This document shows, piece after piece, positions 18,286-27,252 of a DNA stretch of 64,000 nucleotides. Source of the stretch: Hellea sp965224755 (GTDB taxonomy: Bacteria; Pseudomonadota; Alphaproteobacteria; Caulobacterales; Maricaulaceae); the NCBI GenBank assembly GCA_965224755.1, contig OZ245061.1, positions 2,604,001 through 2,668,000 on the forward strand. Direction: 5' to 3'. The notes under the pieces were generated by a model that ran no database searches, was not told the DNA's origin, and worked only from the letters and a program-made list of their open reading frames with translations. Both the position numbers and the translations under genes were made by a program. Every line of letters begins with the position of its first letter. Positions within the stretch are counted from its first letter, which is position 1.

Positions 18286-19896
18286 CTACCAGAAGATAGC
18301 GTAGATCGCGATCAGGGAGATGGCGATAATTACCGTCCAGATGTTGAAGCTTCTTGTCGTGCCGAACTCTATATCGCCTAGGGCGACCGGCTGCCCTGCG
18401 CGTGGTTCTGCGGTCATTATGGAGACGACCATACCCAGCGCCATACAAGCGAGGAAGATAATCCAGATGCGGATAACAAACGGGCTGATAGCGGCAGGAA
18501 GGTAAGCCGCGCCGAATTTCAGCAAGAGCGAGAAGGCAATAGACCCAACAAGCATGGCAATTGCGCCTTGCGAATTGGTGCGTTTCCAGAACATGCCGAG
18601 TAGGAACACGGCCACCACGCCCGGCGCAATAAAGCCGGTATATTCTTGGATGGTTTGGAAGGCGCTTTCCATGCCGCCGAGAAGTGGCTGGGCGAGGAAC
18701 AAAGCCAGCACCATGGCAACAAAGGCGGTGATACGGCCAACGGTAACATAATGCTTGTCGGTGAGGCCGGGTTTTAATTTGTCCTTATAGATGTCCATAG
18801 TGAAGATGGTCGAGATCGAGTTCATCATCGAGGCAAGCGAGGAAATAATCGCCGCAATCAGCGCCGCAAAGATAAGCCCGCGTAGGCCGCTTGGCATGAT
18901 CTTCATCACTTCGGGATAGGCGCGATCTGATTTTTCCGCCAAGGCCGCGCCGTCGACCATACCAAATTCGGGCGTGGCCAGCATGATGGCGGCAATGCCG
19001 GGCAGCACGATGATAACCGGCATAAGCAGCTTAAGACCCGCCGCAAAGACGAGGCCTTTTTGCGCTTCTTTCACGTCTTTAGCGCCAAGTGCGCGCTGGA
19101 TGATATATTGGTTAAAGCCCCAATAGTTAAAGTGCAAAACCCAAAGACCGCCCAGTAAAGTCCAAATCCCCGGCAGGTCGCCATAAGCGGGATGACCTTT
19201 GTCAAATATCATATCAAATTTGCCGGGAAGCTCTGTGTAAAGGCGTTTAAAGCCGCCCGTCACGCCGCTGTCGCCGCCAATCATGCCCATGGTCAACCAC
19301 GCAATGATAAGCCCGCCCATGACCAAAATCACGACTTGTATGATGTCGGTTAAGGCCACGGCTTTCAGGCCGCCATACATAGAGTAAGCGATAGCAAAGG
19401 CGGCAAGGCTGGCCATGCCCATAAAGACGGATACGCCAGTAAGGGCATTAACAGCCAAAGCGCCGAGCCAGAGAACGGTGGTCAGGTTCACGGCGGTATA
19501 AAGGAATATCCAATAGCCGGACATAACGGTTTTCACGCCGCTGCCATAACGCTGATCCAAAAACTGCGGCATAGTATAAATGCCGCGTTTGAGGAATATT
19601 GGCAGGAAGTATTTGGCTACAATAATCAGCACAATCGCCGCTTGCCATTCATAGGCAGCAATGGCGAGCCCGACGGCATAGCCTTGGCCTGACATGCCGA
19701 TGATTTGCTCAGCCGATATATTGGCTGCAATCAAAGACGCGCCGATAGCCCACCACGGCAAAGACTTGCCGGCGAGGAAGTAGTCCTCTGTGCTTTTAGT
19801 GTGTCCCTTAGGCTCTCGCGAAATCCATAGCGCAATGCCCATAAGCAAAACGGCGTATACAACAACGACGCCAATATCCAGTCCTGATAAAAACAC
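18286..19896 (-). CDS. Sodium:solute symporter (SSS family), sugar-type
   Basis: 536 residues with about 14 predicted membrane helices, starting at GTG 19896 with AAGGGGAAG just upstream. SSS motifs include GASLIAANISAEQIIGMSG, AYEWQAAIVLI, the QFLDQRYG cytoplasmic loop, YGGLKAVALTD and FNQYIIQRALGAKD, which are typical of SGLT-like sugar symporters of marine bacteria. It imports a sugar or uronate with Na+ across the inner membrane. It sits between GH2 and SGNH esterase genes, so the cargo is probably a monosaccharide released by the locus. No operator was seen in its upstream 90 bp. Confidence 0.92.
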   Translation of the reverse strand: MFLSGLDIGVVVVYAVLLMGIALWISREPKGHTKSTEDYFLAGKSLPWWAIGASLIAANISAEQIIGMSGQGYAVGLAIAAYEWQAAIVLIIVAKYFLPIFLKRGIYTMPQFLDQRYGSGVKTVMSGYWIFLYTAVNLTTVLWLGALAVNALTGVSVFMGMASLAAFAIAYSMYGGLKAVALTDIIQVVILVMGGLIIAWLTMGMIGGDSGVTGGFKRLYTELPGKFDMIFDKGHPAYGDLPGIWTLLGGLWVLHFNYWGFNQYIIQRALGAKDVKEAQKGLVFAAGLKLLMPVIIVLPGIAAIMLATPEFGMVDGAALAEKSDRAYPEVMKIMPSGLRGLIFAALIAAIISSLASMMNSISTIFTMDIYKDKLKPGLTDKHYVTVGRITAFVAMVLALFLAQPLLGGMESAFQTIQEYTGFIAPGVVAVFLLGMFWKRTNSQGAIAMLVGSIAFSLLLKFGAAYLPAAISPFVIRIWIIFLACMALGMVVSIMTAEPRAGQPVALGDIEFGTTRSFNIWTVIIAISLIAIYAIFW

Positions 19897-20037
19897 GAAC
19901 TTCCCCTTGTAAAATCTCTTTTTGTACAGCCCGCTTCGAGTATTTATTAATTTTTCGCTCTAGTCAGCCTGCCAGTTTTCACTTAAAGCATGACGCCAAA
20001 GCGGATAAATGTCCAGCGCTATCATTTGGAGACTATT

Positions 20038-20793
20038 ATGTCATTTCAGTCCATGAAAATGCTTCTCGTAGCTATCTTGCTCATGGTCATGCCGGCGCTT
20101 TCGGGCTGCGAACAAGGCCCCAAACCACGCTCGCAAACCTCCCCGGTTTGGGAAGCCAGCGACCCCGCCACGCGCCCTAATGGCGAGGTGGCTATTTGGG
20201 CCGACGCCATCGATGCCTTTGTGCAAAGCGATAAAATCAACCCGCCTGCGCCTGATAGTATCTTGTTCATCGGCAGCTCCAGCATTGTGTTTTGGAAAAC
20301 GCTGCATGAAGACATGGCCCCCTTGCCTGTGATTCAGCGCGGGTTTGGCGGCTCTAAGATTTATCATTCGGTTTATTACGCCGATAAAATAGTGCACCCT
20401 TATAAGCCCAAAGCCATCGTGATGTTCTCTGGCACTAATGATATTGTGCAGCCGACACCCGGCGCCCCCGCCAAGGTCGAGCAGGGTTTCATTGATTTTG
20501 TTGCCGAGACGCGGGCGCAATTTCCGGATATAGATATTCACTGGATTTCCATTAGCCCTACGCGGGCGCGCTGGGCCGCTTATTCGCAAATCGTTGAGGC
20601 AAACAAGCGGGTTAAGGCGCTGACAGAGCGTGATCCGCATTTGTTCTATATAGATACGGCCACGACCCTGCTAAAAGACGGCGTTCCTAATGAAGACTTG
20701 TTCATTGGGGATAAATTGCACCTAAACGCAGATGGTTATGCGGCTTGGACCGACATCATCGCGCCGCATCTTATGGCGCTTTACGGCGAATAA
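20038..20793 (+). CDS. SGNH/GDSL-type esterase lipoprotein
   Basis: 251 residues from ATG 20038, chosen because GGAGA lies eight bases upstream and the N-terminus is then a clean lipoprotein signal with LSGC; the frame also opens at 19990. SGNH blocks are FIGSSSIVFW (Ser), GFGGSKI (Gly), SGTNDI (Asn) and GDKLHLNADGY (Asp-x-x-His). The family hydrolyses acetyl, acyl or aryl esters. The context suggests a glycan deacetylase, third of the esterase-like proteins in the locus. A strong terminator follows, so it seems to be transcribed alone. Confidence 0.88.
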   Translation: MSFQSMKMLLVAILLMVMPALSGCEQGPKPRSQTSPVWEASDPATRPNGEVAIWADAIDAFVQSDKINPPAPDSILFIGSSSIVFWKTLHEDMAPLPVIQRGFGGSKIYHSVYYADKIVHPYKPKAIVMFSGTNDIVQPTPGAPAKVEQGFIDFVAETRAQFPDIDIHWISISPTRARWAAYSQIVEANKRVKALTERDPHLFYIDTATTLLKDGVPNEDLFIGDKLHLNADGYAAWTDIIAPHLMALYGE

Positions 20794-20832
20794 CATGTTT
20801 CGCCCTTCTGATGTCAACGTTTTGAAAACGGG

Positions 20833-20862
20833 ACTCTGTTGCCAATCTGCAACAGAGTTTTC
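20833..20862 (+). terminator. Rho-independent terminator after the SGNH esterase
   Basis: A perfect 10-bp stem, ACTCTGTTGC with GCAACAGAGT, has a six-base loop and is followed by TTTTCGTT. Confidence 0.88.
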
Positions 20863-20890
20863 GTTAAAACAGCATTAGGTTGCCTGCATA

Positions 20891-20919
20891 TTGACAGCGC
20901 TGGTCATTAGCGGTATTAA
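20891..20919 (+). promoter_or_regulatory. TonB receptor promoter with variant LacI-type operator
   Basis: TTGACA at 20891-20896 and TATTAA at 20914-20919 are separated by 17 bases. TGACAGCGCTGGTCA at 20892-20906 equals the 4922 operator plus one extra G in the right half and overlaps the -35 box. Whether the regulator tolerates the extra base is unknown. Confidence 0.7.
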
Positions 20920-20996
20920 AACACCCATAAATAAGTAATTTTTGGTATGCGGGCTCACCATATTGGCGGGTTTGTAGTTTTCTAAAGGGGAAAGCA

Positions 20997-23900
20997 ATGA
21001 CGAAACATGTTAATCATTTACGAGGCGGAATGACGCTTCGTTCGAAAGTTCTGGGTTCAGCTTCAGCCGCGGCAGTGAGTGTGCTGATGCTGAGTAGCGC
21101 GGCATTTGCCGCCGGAACGCCAGTTGACAGCGATGCCCCTATCGCAACAAATGCAAACAACAACGGTACAGTGCTCATGGCACAAGTCGCAGGCGAAACC
21201 GCAGAGCAAGCCGCCGCCCGCCGCGCAGAAGCTGCCGCAGCGGCCAGAAGAGCCGCCGAAGATGCAGATGATGACGTTATCGTCGTAACCGGTATCCGGT
21301 CTAGTTTGGAAAAGGCCATCGAAGTCAAACGCAATGCTGATAATATTCTTGACGGGATTTCCGCCGAAGGCATTGGCCGTTTCCCGGATTTGAACTTGGC
21401 TGAAAGCTTGCAGCGCATTTCTGGCGTGCAAATTATTCGTGATGACTTCAGAAGTGGTAATGTTGCCATTCGCGGCCTTAGCGGTTTTTCAAAAACACAA
21501 GTTAATGGTCAAGATCTTGCCGCTCCGAATTTTGGCGGCGCATTTGTTTACAGTATTATCGAGTCCAGTATTTTGGGCGGCGTTGACGTTATGAAAACTC
21601 CTCATGTTCGAATGGATACGGGCGGCATTGCAGGGGTTGTTAATTTAAAAACCCGCAAGGCCCTTGATTTTGAAGATAACCGCCATTTGCATCTGAGCGT
21701 CAAGGGGCAGTATGAGGGCCTTAATCAGGCGATTATACCTGATCTTGGCCTCTCTGCTGGCTTTAAAAATGACGCGGGTAATTTTGGGGCCTATGTGGCA
21801 GTAGGCTATCAAGAAAAAGATTTCCGCTCTGATTCGTTTAAAATTACCGAGTATACGGCCATTGATAGTAATTTCGTTCCTGATGCATTTGGGAGCTCCC
21901 CAAATTTTAGCAATCTAAATAGCGGTGAACTCGCGGCTCTGAATGGTGATTTCTCGGATGTCACCTTTGTCCCGAAAAGGGCGCGTTATACATCGCGCGG
22001 CACAACAGGTGACCGTATTTCAATTGCTGGTGGCGCGGAATGGCAGGCCAGCGATGACCTACACTTCAATTTAACAGGTATCTTTTCGCAGGATAAGAGC
22101 GAACAGCCGCTGAATACAATATCTCTAATGACTTTCGGTACGCGTGGATTTCTTTTCGATGTTCTTGATACGGTGAATGAAGGCCAATTTGGCACTACAG
22201 CGACGAGTATCCGTATTCATAGCCCTCAAATGCAAGTGCAAGATCGTATCCGCGACCGAGATTTCCAGACTTATGCGCTAACTTTAGATGGTGATTGGGA
22301 AAAAGGTCCGTGGAATGTTCATGGCGCTGTTCACTATACCGCTGGCGAAACCCAGCAATCCCAACACCAGATCGTTTCCCGGATAGAAAACCGTAGCTCT
22401 GAAAGTAGTAATAGGTTTCTCGATAATGGCCTTGTAGCCGAATTGTCATTTGATCCTAATAATCGTTATGGTGGCCAGTTTACATTAAACAGGCCGTTCA
22501 GTGATGTCGGTACATTTGGTTGGAGCACAACCAATGCGGTTGATCCGGTTACAGGTGTTGTCAATAATAGAGATCATCTGTTTGCAGGGATATTCACGGG
22601 ATCAACAAACAATTATGACCGCGAACAGGATCAAATTGCTTTTCAGGTAGATGTGAATCGCGATCTGAATTTCTCTTTGATCGAATCTGTTGATTTTGGC
22701 GCAAAATTTAAATCTAGAAAGCAATCTAACCGACGCAAGAGTTTCCGTAGTCTTTTCAATAATAATGGTGCCAATTATTATGATATCAGTGCTTGGAATG
22801 ATTCCTTATTTGTCGATAGCTTTCTGGATGATGGGGCTGGTTTCTTTCGTGGCCGCGTAGCTTTCCCTGGTTTACAAGTGCCAAATGCACGGGCCGCTCT
22901 AAACGCCTTGGTTGTCAACCAAGGCGCGCTTGTCGATAATGGACTTACTCTGGATCAAATTGATCCGGAAACCGGTCTGGTTTTTAACGCTTTAGGTACC
23001 GGTATTTATGACGTTTCCAAAGATACTTTGGCCTTCTATGCAAGCGCCAACTTTAACGAGGAAATTCCAACGCTTGGCATTAATCTTCGTGGTAATTTTG
23101 GCTTCCGCTATGTTGACACATCGCGTCTTTCTGAAACGTCAGCTGAAAGAAGGGTAACGGACTTTCCGGGAATAGCGGATGTCAGAGAGCGCGTCGACGT
23201 ATCGGGCGGCGTAGACTTCGACCACTTCCTGCCGCAAGCCAATATTATCTTGGACATTACAGATAACTTCACTGTGCGGGGGTCGTGGTCTAAAACGCTG
23301 AATGATCTCAGCCCGACGGCGGTTCAAGCGGGTAGTAATGTGCGGGCGCGATTGAGAAATGGGGAAGCGGACGTGTCTCGGGGTTCCGATCAGTCCAGGC
23401 TCTTGCCAAATACGGCCGAATCTTTTGATATTGCCGCAGAATGGTATAACCGGGCGGGTAGTACTATTCACGGCGCCTTGTTTACAAAAAATATTGAAAA
23501 TTCCGTTGTCATTCAATCTATTTGTACTGATGCGGCAACTGTTCCTGGTATAGCGCCATTTATTGTGGGTACAACGCGGTTTGACGGACAAGGCACTGCC
23601 AATAGTGGGCGGGGCAATTGTGTCGATGATGCCGGTACAATCTTTAGATTAACAAGACGGTTTAACACCGAAGATACATTCCGTGTGTCCGGTGCAGAAT
23701 TTGGCTTTACGCAAAATCTAGATTTCCTAGATGGATTTTGGGCTAATTTTGGGATCACAGCGAACTATACCTATCTTAAAAAGCACAAACCTGTTCAAAC
23801 TGACCCTACAAATAGATTTGATACAACTGGTGCCTTTATTGGCAACACGACCGTTCTTGACCAACTCAGCCTGTCGCCGCATTCATTCAATGTGATCCCG

Positions 23901-24191
23901 TATTATGAAACGGATAAATTTGGCATTCGTCTTGCGGGTAACTTCCGCTCACACTTTGTTGATGGAAGAAGCTTAGGTGGTTTCTTGGGTGCTGGCCGGA
24001 TCGTTGATGACCGGTTCCAGTGGGACCTCTCCGGCTCATATAATGTCACGGATCGTCTTAAGCTCGGCGCTGAAGTCATCAACATTTTCAATACTGATCG
24101 GTATGAATACCAAGGTGTTGAAGGGCGTTACCGGAATCTGTTTTCTGAGGGACGGACGATGACAATGTCTCTGTCCTACAACTTCTTTTAG
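20997..24191 (+). CDS. TonB-dependent outer-membrane receptor
   Basis: 1064 residues behind AAAGGGGAAAGC. A signal peptide is cleaved near AFA (about residue 39). An Ala-rich linker precedes the TonB box region DDVIVVTGIRSSLEKAIEVK (about 93-112). The plug follows (FPDLNLAESLQRISGVQI, then VAIRGLSG) and then a long 22-strand barrel ending SLSYNFF with the C-terminal Phe. It belongs to the type that imports oligosaccharides in Caulobacterales and marine alphaproteobacteria. It should bring the locus's oligosaccharides into the periplasm for GH and esterase lipoproteins to trim. A variant operator lies over its promoter and two terminator-like hairpins follow. Confidence 0.95.
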   Translation: MTKHVNHLRGGMTLRSKVLGSASAAAVSVLMLSSAAFAAGTPVDSDAPIATNANNNGTVLMAQVAGETAEQAAARRAEAAAAARRAAEDADDDVIVVTGIRSSLEKAIEVKRNADNILDGISAEGIGRFPDLNLAESLQRISGVQIIRDDFRSGNVAIRGLSGFSKTQVNGQDLAAPNFGGAFVYSIIESSILGGVDVMKTPHVRMDTGGIAGVVNLKTRKALDFEDNRHLHLSVKGQYEGLNQAIIPDLGLSAGFKNDAGNFGAYVAVGYQEKDFRSDSFKITEYTAIDSNFVPDAFGSSPNFSNLNSGELAALNGDFSDVTFVPKRARYTSRGTTGDRISIAGGAEWQASDDLHFNLTGIFSQDKSEQPLNTISLMTFGTRGFLFDVLDTVNEGQFGTTATSIRIHSPQMQVQDRIRDRDFQTYALTLDGDWEKGPWNVHGAVHYTAGETQQSQHQIVSRIENRSSESSNRFLDNGLVAELSFDPNNRYGGQFTLNRPFSDVGTFGWSTTNAVDPVTGVVNNRDHLFAGIFTGSTNNYDREQDQIAFQVDVNRDLNFSLIESVDFGAKFKSRKQSNRRKSFRSLFNNNGANYYDISAWNDSLFVDSFLDDGAGFFRGRVAFPGLQVPNARAALNALVVNQGALVDNGLTLDQIDPETGLVFNALGTGIYDVSKDTLAFYASANFNEEIPTLGINLRGNFGFRYVDTSRLSETSAERRVTDFPGIADVRERVDVSGGVDFDHFLPQANIILDITDNFTVRGSWSKTLNDLSPTAVQAGSNVRARLRNGEADVSRGSDQSRLLPNTAESFDIAAEWYNRAGSTIHGALFTKNIENSVVIQSICTDAATVPGIAPFIVGTTRFDGQGTANSGRGNCVDDAGTIFRLTRRFNTEDTFRVSGAEFGFTQNLDFLDGFWANFGITANYTYLKKHKPVQTDPTNRFDTTGAFIGNTTVLDQLSLSPHSFNVIPYYETDKFGIRLAGNFRSHFVDGRSLGGFLGAGRIVDDRFQWDLSGSYNVTDRLKLGAEVINIFNTDRYEYQGVEGRYRNLFSEGRTMTMSLSYNFF

Positions 24192-24210
24192 CGGATAAAC
24201 TTTACACTAT

Positions 24211-24256
24211 GGCTTGCTTGCGGCAGTTTCCTTCTTCGTCGTAGCAAGCCTTTTTA
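24211..24256 (+). terminator. Candidate terminator after the TonB receptor gene
   Basis: GGCTTGCT (24211-24218) pairs with AGCAAGCC (24243-24250), followed by five T. The 24-base loop is long, so the stronger hairpin 30 bases downstream may be the main stop. Confidence 0.6.
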
Positions 24257-24277
24257 AAATATGCTAGTTGTACATAT

Positions 24278-24307
24278 GTCGCCCTTTTTGGGCGGCATTT
24301 GTTTTTT
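24278..24307 (+). terminator. Strong rho-independent terminator
   Basis: Stem GTCGCCC (24278-24284) with GGGCGGC (24290-24296), one G-T pair, loop TTTTT, then ATTTGTTTTTT. It separates the TonB receptor from the GH50-like operon. Confidence 0.85.
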
Positions 24308-24340
24308 CTTTGAAGGGCATGATGATTAGGGGGACTGTTG

Positions 24341-25831
24341 ATGGGTGAGCCCGCAAAGATATGGCGCTATTATGTGCTGGCCTTTGCCATTATTGCGGTG
24401 GCGCTTATAAGTGGATGCGTAGAGCCTTCTGCGTCACAACATATGAACGCAAAGGAGCAGGCTCAACCTACCGTCCACCAATCCATCCTCGTCAAGAAGA
24501 AAACCGACGATCATTTCTGGACGCCGCGCGAGACGCCTGTGCTGGAGGATTTTCCGGCCCTTGCGGCTTTGCCCGAAGATGGCCTGTCTAAATATGGCGG
24601 CTGGACGGGGAAGCACTTTGAGGCGAGCGGGTTTTTTCGCACTGAGAAGCAAGACGGAGTCTGGTGGTTGGTTGACCCAGAAGGCTATGCCTTTTTTAGT
24701 GTCGGTCTTAATTCGGTAGAGCCGGGTGTTGAAGCGGCATCGGATGAGAACAAACTAAAAGACAGATTTTTTGGGGCTTATGAGTCCGTTGAGAATTGGG
24801 CTGATAAAGCGCAAATTTGGCTCGGCGATACGGGCTTTAATACGCTCGGCTCTTGGTCAGACTGGAAGGCGCTTAATGACGGCAAGCGCGCGCAAACACC
24901 CTATACGGAGCAGCTACATTTGCTGGCACATTATGTCTGGCGCGATAAGAAAGAGCGTCTTGGTGAGGGCGAAAAATTGCAATGGATGCTGTATTATATA
25001 TTTGATCCAGAATTTGCCGAATATTGCGCCAAAAAAATGGCGACAGTCGCGCCGCGCACCAAGGACGATCCTTATCTGCTTGGTTATTTTACCGATAATG
25101 AGCTGGGCCACCGGGTTAATCAACTTGACCGATTTTTGAAGCTTCCTGCCTCTGACCCTGTGCGCGTAAAAATCGCGGCGTGGCTCGCCGCAGAACGCGG
25201 CGTCAAAGCCAATACGGATGGCGGTTTTTCAATCACGCAAGCTGACCGTGCGGCTTTTTATAAATATCATGTGCAGACGTATTATGAAATTGTCAGCAAA
25301 GCCGTGCGGGCCGCTGACCCCAACCATATGATTATCGGTGACCGCCTCAATTATGACCAGCAAGATAACCCGCTGATCTGGCAAGTAGCCGCGCCTTATA
25401 TCGACGTCTTTAGCTATAATTGGTACCATGTTTGGAACCCGAATGAGAATAGCGATATTAGCAATTGGGCCCGCTGGTCGGGTAAACCTGTAATGATTAC
25501 CGAATGGTACGCCAAGGGGCTGGATACGGGCATGGAGAACGATACAGGCGCAGGCTGGATAGTCGCCACCCAAGAAGAGCGCGGGAAATATTACGAGACA
25601 TTCTCGCTCGGCCTACTGGACGACCCGAGCGTCGTTGGTTTCCATTGGTTTCGCTACCGCGACAATAATGTCGACGCTGCGCATTTGGTGGATTGGAGCA
25701 ATCGCGATTCCAATAAGGGGTTTTACGACGTCGATTACCACCCCTATATGCCGCTCGAAAATCGTGCGCGGGCCGTGAATAAACGTGTCTATAGTATTCG
25801 CTCAGAACTCATCGATCTAGGTAAAAAATAG
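24341..25831 (+). CDS. GH50-like (clan GH-A) glycoside hydrolase lipoprotein
   Basis: 496 residues from ATG 24341 behind AGGGGGA. The lipobox is ISGC. A TIM-barrel hydrolase is indicated by GVWWLVDPEGYAFFSVG, DTGFNTLGSWSD, YFTDNELG with likely acid/base Glu254, DVFSYNWY, and MITEWYAKG with likely nucleophile Glu388. The PEGYAFFSVG and TDNELG blocks recall GH50 agarases, but it lacks the long N-terminal domain of many of those and no other agar gene is nearby. It may act on a uronate- or glucose-containing glycan. It opens an operon that continues with uxaC, uxuB, manD, GH3, kdgK and GH16. Confidence 0.68.
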   Translation: MGEPAKIWRYYVLAFAIIAVALISGCVEPSASQHMNAKEQAQPTVHQSILVKKKTDDHFWTPRETPVLEDFPALAALPEDGLSKYGGWTGKHFEASGFFRTEKQDGVWWLVDPEGYAFFSVGLNSVEPGVEAASDENKLKDRFFGAYESVENWADKAQIWLGDTGFNTLGSWSDWKALNDGKRAQTPYTEQLHLLAHYVWRDKKERLGEGEKLQWMLYYIFDPEFAEYCAKKMATVAPRTKDDPYLLGYFTDNELGHRVNQLDRFLKLPASDPVRVKIAAWLAAERGVKANTDGGFSITQADRAAFYKYHVQTYYEIVSKAVRAADPNHMIIGDRLNYDQQDNPLIWQVAAPYIDVFSYNWYHVWNPNENSDISNWARWSGKPVMITEWYAKGLDTGMENDTGAGWIVATQEERGKYYETFSLGLLDDPSVVGFHWFRYRDNNVDAAHLVDWSNRDSNKGFYDVDYHPYMPLENRARAVNKRVYSIRSELIDLGKK

Positions 25832-25836
25832 GCCCA

Positions 25837-27252
25837 ATGGCGATGCAAAAAATAAATTTATCAAAGGACAGGCTGTTTGTCTCCACAGAGCCAGAGCGCG
25901 GCATTGCCCGTAGATTATACGAGTCCGTCAAGGGTCTGCCGATCATTAGCCCGCACGGCCATACCGACCCGGCTTGGTTTGCGCTTAATGAAAACTTTAG
26001 TGATGCGGCCAGCCTTCTCGTCACGCCTGATCATTATGTTATGCGCATGCTTTATAGCCAAGGCGTAGCGCTTGAAGACCTTGGTGTTGGCGGCGGGAAA
26101 AAGGATGCCCGCGAAATCTGGCGCATATTTGCACAGCATTATTATCTCTTCGCAGGCACCCCATCGCGCCTATGGCTTGACCATGTGTTCTCTAAGGTTT
26201 TTGGATTTGAAGACCGCCTTTGCGCCGACAATGCGGACGAATATTTTGACTGTATTGGCGAAGCGCTGGCTACAGAGGCATATCGCCCCCGCGCGCTCAT
26301 GGATCGTTTTAACATCGAATTAATCGCCACCACTGAGGGCGCACTAGACTCACTGATGCACCATAAAAATTTGGACGCAAAATGGTCAAAGCGGGTGATT
26401 ACTACATTCCGCCCTGATGATGTTACCGATGCTTTCCGGCCTGATTTTACGGCTAATATCAAAGCGCTTGGCGAGATGACGGGCGAAGACACAGGCGCTT
26501 GGCAGAGTTATTTACAAGCTTTACGAAAACGCCGCGCTGATTTCATGGCGCAAGGCGCAACCGCCACAGATCACGGCCCGGCCAGCGCGCAGACTGCTGA
26601 CCTCTCGGCCGCTGAATGCGAAACGCTGTTTGCAAAATGCCTAAGCGGCAAGGCCAGCCGTGATGAGCGCGCATTATTTGGCGCGCAAATGCTGACCGAG
26701 ATGGCGGGGATGAGCCTTGAGGACGGGCTTGTCATGCAGCTACATCCCGGCTCGCACCGTAATCATAATACCGCGCTATTTGCGAAATTTGGCCCCGACC
26801 TCGGCGGCGATATTCCCATGCGCGCGGATTATGTAAATGGACTGAAACCGCTTCTGAATAAATACGGCAATAATCCGCGGCTGTCGCTGATTGTGTTTAC
26901 GCTGGACGAAAGCACTTATGCCCGCGAACTCGCGCCGCTGGCCGGGCATTATCCGTGTCTCAAACTTGGCCCGGCTTGGTGGTTCCATGACAGTCCCGAG
27001 GGCATGCTGCGCTATCGTCGCCAAGTTACGGAAACAGCCGGATTTTATAACACGGCGGGCTTTAATGATGATACGCGTGCATTCCTCTCGATCCCGGCGC
27101 GCCACGACGTGGCCCGGCGGATGGATTGCCGCTTTCTGGCCGAGCTTGTGGCTCAGCACAGATTGGGCGAGAACGAAGCGCAAGTCTTGGCCGCAGACCT
27201 TACCTATAATTTGGCTAAAAAAGCTTATAATCTGGGCGGCGCGGCGTCATGA
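25837..27252 (+). CDS. uxaC: Uronate isomerase
   Basis: 471 residues. UxaC isomerises D-glucuronate to D-fructuronate (or galacturonate to tagaturonate). The amidohydrolase-fold metal motif ISPHGHTDP is near residue 34; WLDHVFSKVFG and QLHPGSHRNHN are family blocks. Its stop overlaps the uxuB start as ATGA, and the partner enzymes act on the mannonate side, so the glucuronate route is preferred. It feeds fructuronate to UxuB in the cytoplasm. Five bases separate it from the GH50-like gene upstream. Confidence 0.96.
   Translation: MAMQKINLSKDRLFVSTEPERGIARRLYESVKGLPIISPHGHTDPAWFALNENFSDAASLLVTPDHYVMRMLYSQGVALEDLGVGGGKKDAREIWRIFAQHYYLFAGTPSRLWLDHVFSKVFGFEDRLCADNADEYFDCIGEALATEAYRPRALMDRFNIELIATTEGALDSLMHHKNLDAKWSKRVITTFRPDDVTDAFRPDFTANIKALGEMTGEDTGAWQSYLQALRKRRADFMAQGATATDHGPASAQTADLSAAECETLFAKCLSGKASRDERALFGAQMLTEMAGMSLEDGLVMQLHPGSHRNHNTALFAKFGPDLGGDIPMRADYVNGLKPLLNKYGNNPRLSLIVFTLDESTYARELAPLAGHYPCLKLGPAWWFHDSPEGMLRYRRQVTETAGFYNTAGFNDDTRAFLSIPARHDVARRMDCRFLAELVAQHRLGENEAQVLAADLTYNLAKKAYNLGGAAS

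Noticed and set aside
20997..24191. TonB receptor as a siderophore transporter
   Set aside because: The neighbouring genes are all glycan and sugar genes, and the shared operator and lack of siderophore genes point to oligosaccharide import.
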